Shown here piece by piece: positions 1 to 6,451 of a stretch of DNA of 12,386 nucleotides. The notes under the pieces were generated by a model. It was not told the DNA's origin and made no database searches. It saw nothing but the letters and a program-made list of their open reading frames with translations. Each line of letters starts with the position of its first letter. The first letter of the stretch is position 1. The position numbers and the translations under genes are program-made. Origin of the DNA: G025836975 sp049646585 (GTDB lineage Bacteria > Pseudomonadota > Gammaproteobacteria > Burkholderiales > Burkholderiaceae_B); the NCBI GenBank assembly GCA_049646585.1, contig JBARWC010000159.1:1-12386 (forward strand), read 5' to 3'.

Positions 1-100
1 GCGAGCCGTCGGCGAACGTAGCCCGAAGGGGCGGAGGAGCCAGGCGTAGCGGTGTTCGGCGCGCAGGGCGCCGAACCGGCCACGAGGAGCAAGGCCGGCT
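1..100. repeat. Hairpin-rich GC block, non-coding, possible dispersed element
   Basis: No convincing gene covers this stretch. Three inverted repeats can be seen. The first is gccc/gggc around a gaag loop at 21-32. The second is a perfect 9-bp stem, gttcggcgc/gcgccgaac, at 54-62 and 68-76 with a 5-nt loop. The third is ccggcc/ggccgg at 76-81 and 93-98. The motif gaggagc recurs, at 34-40 and 84-90. Such clusters of small GC-rich stems are typical of REP-like or other dispersed intergenic repeats in GC-rich proteobacteria, but membership in a repeat family is inference. The block lies downstream of the minus-strand Spm-like gene, so its hairpins could also protect or end that transcript. No T-tract follows any stem on the minus strand, so it is not a standard intrinsic terminator. 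Confidence 0.4.
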
Positions 101-115
101 CCCGCCACCCGTCCC

Positions 116-189
116 GCGTCAGAAGAATACGGCACGCGTCAGAAGAATACGGCACGCGTCAGAAGAATATGGCACGCGTCAGAAAATAC
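116..189. repeat. 20-bp tandem repeat, about 3.7 copies
   Basis: The unit gcgtcagaagaatacggcac occurs at 116-135 and 136-155 identically, at 156-175 with one change (c to t), and as a 14-nt degenerate partial copy at 176-189 that has lost one g. Across the copy junctions the sequence acgcgt forms a palindrome every 20 bp. The array is flanked by a 10-bp direct repeat, ccacccgtcc, at 105-114 and 205-214, exactly 100 bp apart. The array sits 42 nt beyond the stop codon of the minus-strand Spm-like gene. The function is unknown. It could be a simple slippage-prone VNTR or repeated protein-binding sites. Confidence 0.9.
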
Positions 190-230
190 CTAGCGCAACC
201 CGCACCACCCGTCCGGATACTGTTGCGGCA

Positions 231-1460
231 TCACCCGAAGAACCAGTAGCACACCGCGATGGATGCCAACACCCCCGCCAAGTCGGCGACCAGCGCGCAA
301 CCCACGGCATGGCGGGCGCGTTGTATGCCTACCGCGCCGAAATACACCGCCAGCACATAGAAGGTGGTTTCCGTGCTGCCTTGCACGGTGGCGGCCAGCA
401 GGGCGGGGAAGCTGTCCACCCCGAAATGCTGCATGGTTTCGATCAGCATCGCGCGCGCCGCGCTGCCCGAGAAGGGCTTGACCAGAGCCGTGGGCAGCGC
501 ATCGACGAAACGCCCATCCAGCCCGGCGGCCTGCACCACCCACCGCACTCCATCCAGCACGACGTCCAGCGCGCCCGAAGCACGCAACACCCCGATGGCG
601 CACAGCATGGCGATCAGGTAGGGCAGCAGATTGCGCGAAATGTCGAAGCCTTCCTTGGCGCCTTCGACAAAGCATTCGTAGACGGGCACTTTTTTTAGCG
701 CGCCCGCCAGCAGGAAGGCCATGATGATGCTGAACAACGTCAGGTTGCCCAGCAGCGAGGACATGGCGCCGATGGCGGCGCTGCTGAGCGTGGCCAGCAA
801 GGCCATGAAGCCTCCCAGGATCAGCACCAGCCCGCCCAGCCAGGCCAGTACGACCGGGTCGTGCAGCTTCAGCCTTTGCATGAATGCCACGGCCAGCAGC
901 CCCGTCAGGGACGAGGCCGAAGTGGCCAGCAGAATGGGCAGGAAGACCAGCGTGGGATCGGGCGCGCCCTGCTGGATGCGGTACATGAAGATGCTGACCG
1001 GCAGCAGGGTGAGCGACGAGGCGTTCATCACCAGGAAGAGGATCTGCGCGTTGCTGGCGGACTTCGGGTCGGGGTTGAGTGTTTGCAGCTCGCGCATCGC
1101 GCGCAGGCCTATGGGGGTGGCGGCGTTGTCCAGCCCCAGGCCGTTGGCGGCGAAGTTCAGCGTGATCAGGCCCAGCGCCGGATGGCCGGCGGGGACTTCC
1201 GGCATCAGCCTGCGGAACAGCGGCGCCAGCAGGCGGCTCAGCGTTTCGATGATGCCCGCCGCCTCGGCGATGCGCAGGAAGCCCAGCCACAGGGTCAGGG
1301 TGCCGAACAGCAGGATCATGATCTGGACGGAGAGGTCCGCCATGTCGAACAGGCCCATCACGATGCGCGAGAAAACCTCGGGATCGTTCAGCACGATCCA
1401 TTGGTACAGGCCGGACACGGAAGCGACGATGAAGAAGGCAAGCCAGAGCGTATTGAGCAT
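231..1460 (-). CDS. SpmA-SpmB fusion, nucleoside-recognition (Gate) domain membrane protein
   Basis: This is an inner-membrane protein of 409 aa with eight or more hydrophobic segments, for example around residues 5-23, 47-70, 140-160, 168-194, 203-225, 240-256, 279-297 and 384-409. It carries two Gate (nucleoside recognition, PF07670) units. The N-terminal half resembles SpmA, with the signature NFAANGLGLDNAATPIG at 102-118. The C-terminal half resembles SpmB, with YECFVEGAKEGF at 261-272, KPFSGSAA at 328-335 and QGSTETTFY at 360-368. In Bacillus, SpmA and SpmB are separate proteins needed for spore-core dehydration. In proteobacteria the fused form is common but its substrate is unknown, and a transport role is inference. 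The start is ATG at 1458-1460 with no good Shine-Dalgarno; the stop is TGA at 231-233. It is transcribed divergently from the acyl-CoA dehydrogenase gene and appears intact. The family call is firm; the function is open. Confidence 0.88.
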   Translation of the reverse strand: MLNTLWLAFFIVASVSGLYQWIVLNDPEVFSRIVMGLFDMADLSVQIMILLFGTLTLWLGFLRIAEAAGIIETLSRLLAPLFRRLMPEVPAGHPALGLITLNFAANGLGLDNAATPIGLRAMRELQTLNPDPKSASNAQILFLVMNASSLTLLPVSIFMYRIQQGAPDPTLVFLPILLATSASSLTGLLAVAFMQRLKLHDPVVLAWLGGLVLILGGFMALLATLSSAAIGAMSSLLGNLTLFSIIMAFLLAGALKKVPVYECFVEGAKEGFDISRNLLPYLIAMLCAIGVLRASGALDVVLDGVRWVVQAAGLDGRFVDALPTALVKPFSGSAARAMLIETMQHFGVDSFPALLAATVQGSTETTFYVLAVYFGAVGIQRARHAVGCALVADLAGVLASIAVCYWFFG

Positions 1461-1568
1461 GGAGCGTCGCGCGGGAACAATGGTGGGCGAAGTCCGATTG
1501 TCGCAGACTCTGGCCGGACTGGGGTAGTCAGCGGGGGGAGATACTGTTCAGCCATTGTTTTTTCGGGG

Positions 1569-1574
1569 GATAAT
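1569..1574 (+). promoter_or_regulatory. Candidate -10 element for the fadE-like gene
   Basis: In the 147-bp gap between the divergent Spm-like and acyl-CoA dehydrogenase genes, gataat is a 5/6 match to the sigma-70 -10 consensus. It lies 33 nt before the ATG. The expected -35 position near 1546-1552 (gttcagc) matches the consensus poorly. If this is the promoter it is probably weak or activator-dependent. I saw no clear fatty-acid regulator operator. Confidence 0.25.
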
Positions 1575-1607
1575 GGTCTTTGTCGTGATACCGATGAAGG
1601 GAGCAAC

Positions 1608-3830
1608 ATGAACTGGAGAGCCTGGCGCCGTCAATGGCTGACCGAGCCTTTGTACCGTATGGCGCGCGAAGCCATGCCGCGCTTGTCGCCCACCGAGCAA
1701 GAGGCCATCGAGGCCGGCGACGTGTGGTGGGATGCGCAGCTGTTTTCGGGCAAACCCGATTGGCGGCAATTGCTGGACGTGCCGCCGGTGGCGTTGACCC
1801 CGGAAGAGCAGGCTTTCATGGACGGCCCGGTGGCGGAGGTCTGCCGCAAGTTGAACGACTGGGAGATCACCTGGCGGGATGCCGATCTTCCCGCCGAGGT
1901 CTGGGCTTTCTTCAAGGATAATGGCTTCTTCGGCATGATCATCCCCCGGGAATACGGCGGCCTGGGCTTCTCGCCCTACGCCCATTCCGAGGTGGTGCGC
2001 CGTATCTCCGTGCGTTCCGTGACCGCGGCCGTGACCGTCATGGTGCCGAACTCGCTGGGGCCGGGCGAACTGCTGATGCAGTTCGGCACCCAGGAACAGC
2101 GTGATTACTGGCTGCCCAGGTTGGCGCGGGGCCAGGATATCCCTTGCTTCGGCCTGACCAGCCCCGAGGCCGGCTCCGACGCCGCGTCCATGGTCGATAC
2201 CGGCGTGGTGTGCCGTCAAACCGTCGACGGGGTCGAGACCCTGGGCATACGGCTGAACTGGCGCAAGCGCTACATCACCCTGGCGCCGGTCGCCACCGTT
2301 CTGGGCCTGGCGTTCAAGCTGTCCGATCCGGACGGCCTGATCGGAGACGACCCCGAACCGGGCATTTCCGTGGCCCTGGTGCCCACCCATCTGCCGGGCG
2401 TCAAGACCGGTCGCCGGCACCTGCCCGCCTTGCAGGCCTTCCAGAACGGCCCGACCGAAGGGCATGACGTCTTCGTTCCCCTGGATGCCTTGATAGGCGG
2501 CGTGGAGCGGGCCGGAAAAGGCTGGCAGATGCTGATGAGCGCCCTGGCGGCGGGGCGCGGCATTTCGCTGCCGTCGCTGTCGGCGGCCGCTTGCACCTTT
2601 GCCGCCCACACTTCGGGCGCCTATGCGCGCGTGCGCACGCAGTTCGGCATCCCCATCGGCAAATTCGAGGGCGTGCAGGAAAAGCTGGGGCGCCTGGCGG
2701 GCAATGCCTATCTGATCGAGGCCGCAAGACGCTATACCTGCGCGGGGCTGGAACTGGGCTACAAGCCGGCGGTCATATCGGCCATCATGAAGCTGCACGC
2801 CACCGAGCACATGCGGCAGTCCATGAACGACGCCATGGACATCCATGCCGGCAAGGCCGTCATCGACGGCCCCAGCAATTACCTGGGCAATCTGTACCGG
2901 GCGATGCCCGTGGCCATTACCGTGGAAGGCGCCAACATCCTGACGCGCAACCTGATCGTATTCGGGCAAGGGGCGATCCGGGCTCATCCGCACCTGATGA
3001 AAGAGGTCGTGGCGCTGGCCGACAGCGACGAGCAGGCCGGGCAGGACGCCTTCGATGCCGTCATCTGGACCCACCTGGCGCATAGCGCCGGGAATGCGTT
3101 GCGCGCCACGGGCCTGGCCTGGACGGGAGGGCGGCTGGCTATGGCGCCGCGTGAGGCGGGGGCGGCCGCGGCCTATTACCGTGGCCTGTCGCGTTACTCG
3201 GCCGCCTTCGCCCTGGTTTCGGAAATGACCCTGCTGACGCTGGGCGGAAGCCTGAAGCGCAAGGAAATGCTGTCTGCGCGCCTGGGCGACATCCTGGCCG
3301 AGCTTTACCTGGTGTCGGCGGTGCTCAAACGCTGGCACGATGACGGCCGGCACGAGTCCGACCTGCCTCTGTTGCGCTTCTGCGCCCAGCAAAGCTTCGC
3401 CATGATAGAAAAACGCCTGGACGAGGTGCTGCTCAACTTCCCGTCGCGCGGCCTTTCCTGGATGCTGCGCGGCCTGCTGCTGCCGCCGGGCCTGGGGGCT
3501 GCGCCTCCTTCGGACGAGCTGACCGCCGCCTGCGCCAATCTGTTGATGGAGCCCTCGGACACGCGCGACCGTTTGGTCGGCGCCGTCTGGGAAGGCCATG
3601 ACAGCCCCAGCGTCGAAAAACTGGAGCGCGCTTACGAACTGGTCATCGAAGCCCAGCCCCTGCTGGACCGCATCAAGCATGCGGGCTTGAAGGATTGGCG
3701 CCTGGCCCATGCGAAGGGGGCGATCACCGACGAGCAGGCCGAATTGCTGGAATCGGTGGAAAGCGCCGTGGCGGAGGTGATCAATGTGGACGACTTCGCG
3801 CCGGGCGCTTTTGCGCGGCCCGCTGCCTAG
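1608..3830 (+). CDS. fadE: FadE-type acyl-CoA dehydrogenase
   Basis: The product is a 740-aa FAD-dependent acyl-CoA dehydrogenase of the FadE branch, catalysing the first step of beta-oxidation, acyl-CoA to trans-2-enoyl-CoA. The order is an N-terminal helical domain (about 85-175), the middle FAD/substrate domain with CFGLTSPEAGSD at 180-191, the C-terminal helical domain with VEGANILTR around 439-447, and the FadE-specific DUF1974 tail from about 480. Glu440 in VEGAN aligns with the catalytic base region (EGT) of medium-chain acyl-CoA dehydrogenases. E. coli FadE is 814 aa and begins with a hydrophobic segment. This protein is about 75 residues shorter and lacks it, starting with a basic stretch (MNWRAWRRQWL). 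The ATG at 1608 follows a good Shine-Dalgarno (gaaggga, 1596-1602). The reading frame stays open far upstream, but that part is the antisense of the Spm-like gene and is not hydrophobic. The gene stands alone. Confidence in the family is high; chain-length specificity is unknown. Confidence 0.93.
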   Translation: MNWRAWRRQWLTEPLYRMAREAMPRLSPTEQEAIEAGDVWWDAQLFSGKPDWRQLLDVPPVALTPEEQAFMDGPVAEVCRKLNDWEITWRDADLPAEVWAFFKDNGFFGMIIPREYGGLGFSPYAHSEVVRRISVRSVTAAVTVMVPNSLGPGELLMQFGTQEQRDYWLPRLARGQDIPCFGLTSPEAGSDAASMVDTGVVCRQTVDGVETLGIRLNWRKRYITLAPVATVLGLAFKLSDPDGLIGDDPEPGISVALVPTHLPGVKTGRRHLPALQAFQNGPTEGHDVFVPLDALIGGVERAGKGWQMLMSALAAGRGISLPSLSAAACTFAAHTSGAYARVRTQFGIPIGKFEGVQEKLGRLAGNAYLIEAARRYTCAGLELGYKPAVISAIMKLHATEHMRQSMNDAMDIHAGKAVIDGPSNYLGNLYRAMPVAITVEGANILTRNLIVFGQGAIRAHPHLMKEVVALADSDEQAGQDAFDAVIWTHLAHSAGNALRATGLAWTGGRLAMAPREAGAAAAYYRGLSRYSAAFALVSEMTLLTLGGSLKRKEMLSARLGDILAELYLVSAVLKRWHDDGRHESDLPLLRFCAQQSFAMIEKRLDEVLLNFPSRGLSWMLRGLLLPPGLGAAPPSDELTAACANLLMEPSDTRDRLVGAVWEGHDSPSVEKLERAYELVIEAQPLLDRIKHAGLKDWRLAHAKGAITDEQAELLESVESAVAEVINVDDFAPGAFARPAA

Positions 3831-3869
3831 GGCGTTATCGCGCCGGGCAGGGTCCGTGGGTGGGCTTTT

Positions 3870-4265
3870 TCAGTCCACCCGGCTCTTGCGCTGGATCAGT
3901 TCTATCTTGTAGCCGTCGGGGTCTTCCACGAAGGCGATGACGGTCTGGCCGTGCTTCATGGGGCCCGCCTCGCGGGTCACGCGGCCGCCTTTTTCCTTGA
4001 TGCGCGCACAGGCGTCGTAGGCGTCCTCGACCTCCAGGGCGATATGGCCGTAGCCGTTGCCCAGGTCATAGGAAGGCGTGTCCCAATTGTGGGTCAGCTC
4101 GATGACTGCGCCCTGGTCCTCGTCCTGATAGCCCACGAAGGCCAAGGTGAACTTGCCGTCCGGGTAGTCTTTGCGGCGCAGCAGCCGCATCCCCAGCACG
4201 TCGGTGTAGAAGGCCAGCGAACGTTCCAGGTCGCCGACGCGCAGCATGGTGTGTAGTAAACGCAA
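3870..4265 (-). CDS. gloA: Lactoylglutathione lyase (glyoxalase I)
   Basis: This 131-aa cytosolic enzyme converts the hemithioacetal of methylglyoxal and glutathione to S-lactoylglutathione. All four metal ligands known in E. coli GlxI are present at identical numbering: His5, Glu56, His74 and Glu122. The short length, without the extra loops of the Zn-dependent class, fits the Ni/Co-activated E. coli type. The start codon is TTG (4263-4265). It is supported by a strong aaggaga Shine-Dalgarno at 4271-4277 and by the need to include His5; the next internal ATG (Met7) would remove a metal ligand. It is the last gene of the glyQ-glyS-gmhB-plsC-ygjP-like cluster, 44 nt after the metallopeptidase gene. 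It converges on the acyl-CoA dehydrogenase gene, with 39 bp between the two stop codons. Confidence 0.95.
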   Translation of the reverse strand: MRLLHTMLRVGDLERSLAFYTDVLGMRLLRRKDYPDGKFTLAFVGYQDEDQGAVIELTHNWDTPSYDLGNGYGHIALEVEDAYDACARIKEKGGRVTREAGPMKHGQTVIAFVEDPDGYKIELIQRKSRVD

Positions 4266-4270
4266 GGAAG

Positions 4271-4277
4271 TCTCCTT
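4271..4277 (-). promoter_or_regulatory. Ribosome binding site that fixes the gloA TTG start
   Basis: On the minus strand the sequence is aaggaga, near-perfect complementarity to the 3' end of 16S rRNA, 5 nt before TTG. It is the strongest Shine-Dalgarno among the downstream genes of this cluster and compensates for the weak start codon and the intergenic gap. Confidence 0.75.
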
Positions 4278-4309
4278 GAAGAAAATGGATGGAAGAGGGC
4301 GAGGCCGCG

Positions 4310-5194
4310 TCAGATCAGCGGCAGCGAGCCCGGATTATGCTGCCTGAGCACGTCGCGCGCATGTTCGAAACCCGGCAGGATGCGGCCGACTTCGCGCCAG
4401 AAGTCCTTGCTGTGATTCATTTCGCGCAAATGCGCCAGCTCGTGCGCAATGACGTAATCGATGACGCCGTGATCGAAGTGTATCAGGCGCCAATTGAGCA
4501 TGATGTTGCCGTCGCTGCTGCAGGAGCCCCAGCGGGTTGCCGCCGACGACAGCCGCCACCGACGTATGGCCAGCCCGTTGGTGTCCAGGAAGTGCCGCAG
4601 GCGCTGGTCGAACCATGTTGCCGCCTGTTGCTGCAGCCAGGCGTGGACGCTGTCCCGTATGCGGTCGCGGTCGGCGTCCCGCGGCAGGGCCAGGACCAGC
4701 GTGTCGCCGTCGCGGGGCATGAATGGGCTGCCGCTGAAGGCTGTCGTCCGGCCCGCGCCGTTCAGCTCGAGCACGACGCGCCGGCCCAGGTAGGGCAGGC
4801 TGCCGCCTTGCTGCCATAGCGTGTCCGCCGTGGCCAGGTGCTTCTGCCTGGCTCTCAGGGCGCCCAGCTTGGCCAGGATCCAGTTGGCCTTCTCGACGAC
4901 CGCCTCGTCGATCTGCCCCAGGGTTACCCAGTTGGGGGCGGTCACCTGCAAGCCGTCGTCGTTGATGGTCAGGCCTATGCTTTTGCGTCGCGAGCGCCGC
5001 AGCACGAAGCCTATGGTCTGCGCCGGGGTCGTGACTTCCCGCCAGCGGGCGTTCTGGGGCAGCGTGGGCGGGCGCGTGGTGGCGACGAAGGCCGGCTCTT
5101 CAGTGGAAGGCGGCGTGGGAGCCGGCGCGGGAGCGGCCGGCGGAATCACCGCCGGAGTGTCCGAAAACAGATCCAGTTGCCTAGTCTGTCCCAT
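4310..5194 (-). CDS. YgjP-like (DUF45) zinc metallopeptidase
   Basis: This 294-aa protein belongs to the YgjP-like metallopeptidase family (PF01863/DUF45, related to SprT/M48-like proteins). The zinc site is HELAH at 251-255, followed by NHSKDFW with His261 as the likely third ligand. Upstream, WGSCSSDGNI and the NWRLIHF block are also family hallmarks. The substrate and cellular role of this family are not established; the E. coli member has been linked only tentatively to proteolysis. The first 45 or so residues contain a Pro/Ala-rich low-complexity stretch (about 14-44) that the core domain does not need and that is probably disordered. No signal peptide or membrane segment is seen, so it is likely cytosolic. 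The ATG at 5192-5194 lies inside the plsC 3' end (14-bp overlap) and has no clear Shine-Dalgarno, suggesting translational coupling. Confidence 0.88.
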   Translation of the reverse strand: MGQTRQLDLFSDTPAVIPPAAPAPAPTPPSTEEPAFVATTRPPTLPQNARWREVTTPAQTIGFVLRRSRRKSIGLTINDDGLQVTAPNWVTLGQIDEAVVEKANWILAKLGALRARQKHLATADTLWQQGGSLPYLGRRVVLELNGAGRTTAFSGSPFMPRDGDTLVLALPRDADRDRIRDSVHAWLQQQAATWFDQRLRHFLDTNGLAIRRWRLSSAATRWGSCSSDGNIMLNWRLIHFDHGVIDYVIAHELAHLREMNHSKDFWREVGRILPGFEHARDVLRQHNPGSLPLI

Positions 5195-5909
5195 ATCGTT
5201 CGGGATTGAGTACGCGCATTTCGGACTCGATCCAGCTACGCACTTTCTCGTTCACAAGGTCCGGCGTCAGGCCGGTGGGGTCTATCAGGGGGCCTATCGA
5301 TACGGTGATCAGCCCAGGCTTCTTGATGAAGGCATTGCGGCGCCAGCATTCGCCGGCATTGTGCGCCACCGGGATGATGGGGGTATTGGTGCGCGTGGCC
5401 AGCAGCGCGCCGCCCATCTTGTAGCGGCCCGCCTTGCCCGGCGCGATGCGCGTTCCTTCCGGAAACAGAATGGGCCAGCGGCCGGCATCGATGCGCTCTT
5501 GCCCTATGCGCACGACCTGCTCGAAGGCGTCGCGCCCCTTTGAGCGGTCTATGGGTATCATGCGCAACAGCGCCAGGCCCCAGCCGAAGAAGGGCACCCA
5601 GTGCAGTTCCTTCTTGTAGACGAAGCAAAGTTCGCGCGGCATGTAGGCGGGAAAGAACAGGGTTTCCCAGGCGGACTGGTGCTTGGACAGCAAGATGGCG
5701 CCGCCTTGGGGGAAGTTTTCGGCGCCCTTCAACTGCCAGCGTATGCCCAGGATGACCTTGGCGCCCCAGACCGCCAGGCGCGGCCAGCCCACCGTCAGCT
5801 TGTAGCGCCAGCGCAGCGGCAGGGGCGACCACAGTATGCAGGCCAGGGCGTAGGGGATGACGGTAACGATAAGGAAGAGCTGGTACAGGCTTGCGCGCAA
5901 TACGGCCAT
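5181..5909 (-). CDS. plsC: 1-acyl-sn-glycerol-3-phosphate acyltransferase
   Basis: This 242-aa membrane-associated enzyme acylates lysophosphatidic acid to phosphatidic acid in phospholipid synthesis. It has an N-terminal hydrophobic anchor (about residues 5-30). Acyltransferase motif I is HQSAWE (His77, Glu82), with glutamate where the classical HX4D motif has aspartate. A motif II region is present (KKELHWVPFFGWG, IPIDRSKG). Motif III is FPEGTR (149-154), and motif IV begins IPVAHNAG. Two in-frame ATGs compete. The first (5915) overlaps the gmhB stop as ATGA but lies directly against the Shine-Dalgarno. The second (5909) sits 6 nt after gagga, and I chose it. The alternative adds only two residues (Met-Thr). 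The 3' end overlaps the metallopeptidase gene by 14 bp. Family confidence is high; acyl-chain preference is unknown. Confidence 0.92.
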   Translation of the reverse strand: MAVLRASLYQLFLIVTVIPYALACILWSPLPLRWRYKLTVGWPRLAVWGAKVILGIRWQLKGAENFPQGGAILLSKHQSAWETLFFPAYMPRELCFVYKKELHWVPFFGWGLALLRMIPIDRSKGRDAFEQVVRIGQERIDAGRWPILFPEGTRIAPGKAGRYKMGGALLATRTNTPIIPVAHNAGECWRRNAFIKKPGLITVSIGPLIDPTGLTPDLVNEKVRSWIESEMRVLNPERYGTD

Positions 5910-5911
5910 GG

Positions 5912-6451
5912 TCATTCCTCGGTCAGCCAGGCATCCACGACCGAAGCCAGGTCGGCGCGGATTTCGGTGCCTTCGGGCAAAGAGCCCTGGGAGCGGGTTT
6001 TTTCGCCGTTGCCGGTCAGAACCAGCCAGGGCGAGCAGCCCGCCAGGCTGGCCGCCTGCAGGTCGCGCAGCGAATCGCCGACGGCCGGCACGCTGGTCAA
6101 ATCGATATCATAGCGACGCCCGATGTCGATAAACAGGCCGGCCTTGGGCTTGCGGCAGCCGCAGTCGTCGTTCGGCCCGTGCGGGCACACGAAAATGGCG
6201 TCGATGACGCCGCCCGCCTGGGCGACCTCGCGCCGCATCTTGGCGTGGATGGCATTGAGCGTGTCCATGCTGAACAGGCCGCGCGCAAGGCCGGATTGGT
6301 TGCTGGCGATGACGACGCGCCAATTGGCGCGCGACAGGCGCGCAATCGCCTCCATGCTGCCGGGCAGGGCTATCCATTCGTCCGGATGCTTGACGAAGGC
6401 GGCGCTGTCCTGATTGATGACGCCGTCGCGGTCGAGTATGGCGAGCTTCAC
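5912..6451 (-). CDS. gmhB: D-glycero-beta-D-manno-heptose-1,7-bisphosphate 7-phosphatase
   Basis: This 179-aa HAD-superfamily phosphatase removes the 7-phosphate from heptose 1,7-bisphosphate on the way to ADP-heptose for the LPS inner core. HAD motif I is DRDGVIN with nucleophile Asp7 and acid/base Asp9. Motif II is SNQSG (50-54), motif III is the KPKAG lysine region (101-105), and motif IV is VGDSLRD (124-130). The zinc-binding loop characteristic of GmhB and histidinol phosphatase is complete: Cys89, His91, Cys97, Cys99. The start is GTG at 6449-6451, overlapping the glyS stop as GTGA. A longer open frame runs upstream through glyS but is only its shadow, because the HAD fold begins right at this GTG. 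The Shine-Dalgarno is weak, so translation is probably coupled to glyS. Histidinol-phosphate phosphatase activity is the alternative, but a gmhB role fits the plsC context better. Confidence 0.92.
   Translation of the reverse strand: MKLAILDRDGVINQDSAAFVKHPDEWIALPGSMEAIARLSRANWRVVIASNQSGLARGLFSMDTLNAIHAKMRREVAQAGGVIDAIFVCPHGPNDDCGCRKPKAGLFIDIGRRYDIDLTSVPAVGDSLRDLQAASLAGCSPWLVLTGNGEKTRSQGSLPEGTEIRADLASVVDAWLTEE

Noticed and set aside
116..189. CRISPR array or plasmid iterons
   Set aside because: The copies are contiguous with no spacers, so it is not CRISPR. No replication gene or AT-rich region is nearby, so an iteron origin is unsupported.
52..249. 65-codon plus-strand frame across the repeats
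   Set aside because: Its sequence is produced by the tandem repeat and hairpins, it has no Shine-Dalgarno, and it runs into the 3' end of the minus-strand gene.
190..1401. 403-codon minus-strand frame overlapping the Spm-like gene
   Set aside because: It is a frame-shifted shadow rich in Arg/Gly/His. The frame at 231-1460 gives conserved Gate-domain motifs.
861..1607. Upstream extension of the fadE-like reading frame
   Set aside because: It is the complement of the Spm-like membrane gene, is Gln/Arg-rich, and the ATG at 1608 has a good Shine-Dalgarno.
1548..3710. 720-codon open frame antisense to the fadE-like gene
   Set aside because: It mirrors a well-supported acyl-CoA dehydrogenase, its predicted protein is Gln/Arg/His-rich with no recognisable domain, and such long shadows are common opposite GC-rich genes.
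3831..3880. Bidirectional terminator between the fadE-like gene and gloA
   Set aside because: gggtgg/ccaccc can pair, but the T-run lies in the loop rather than after the stem, and the stem runs into gloA, so it is not a proper intrinsic terminator.
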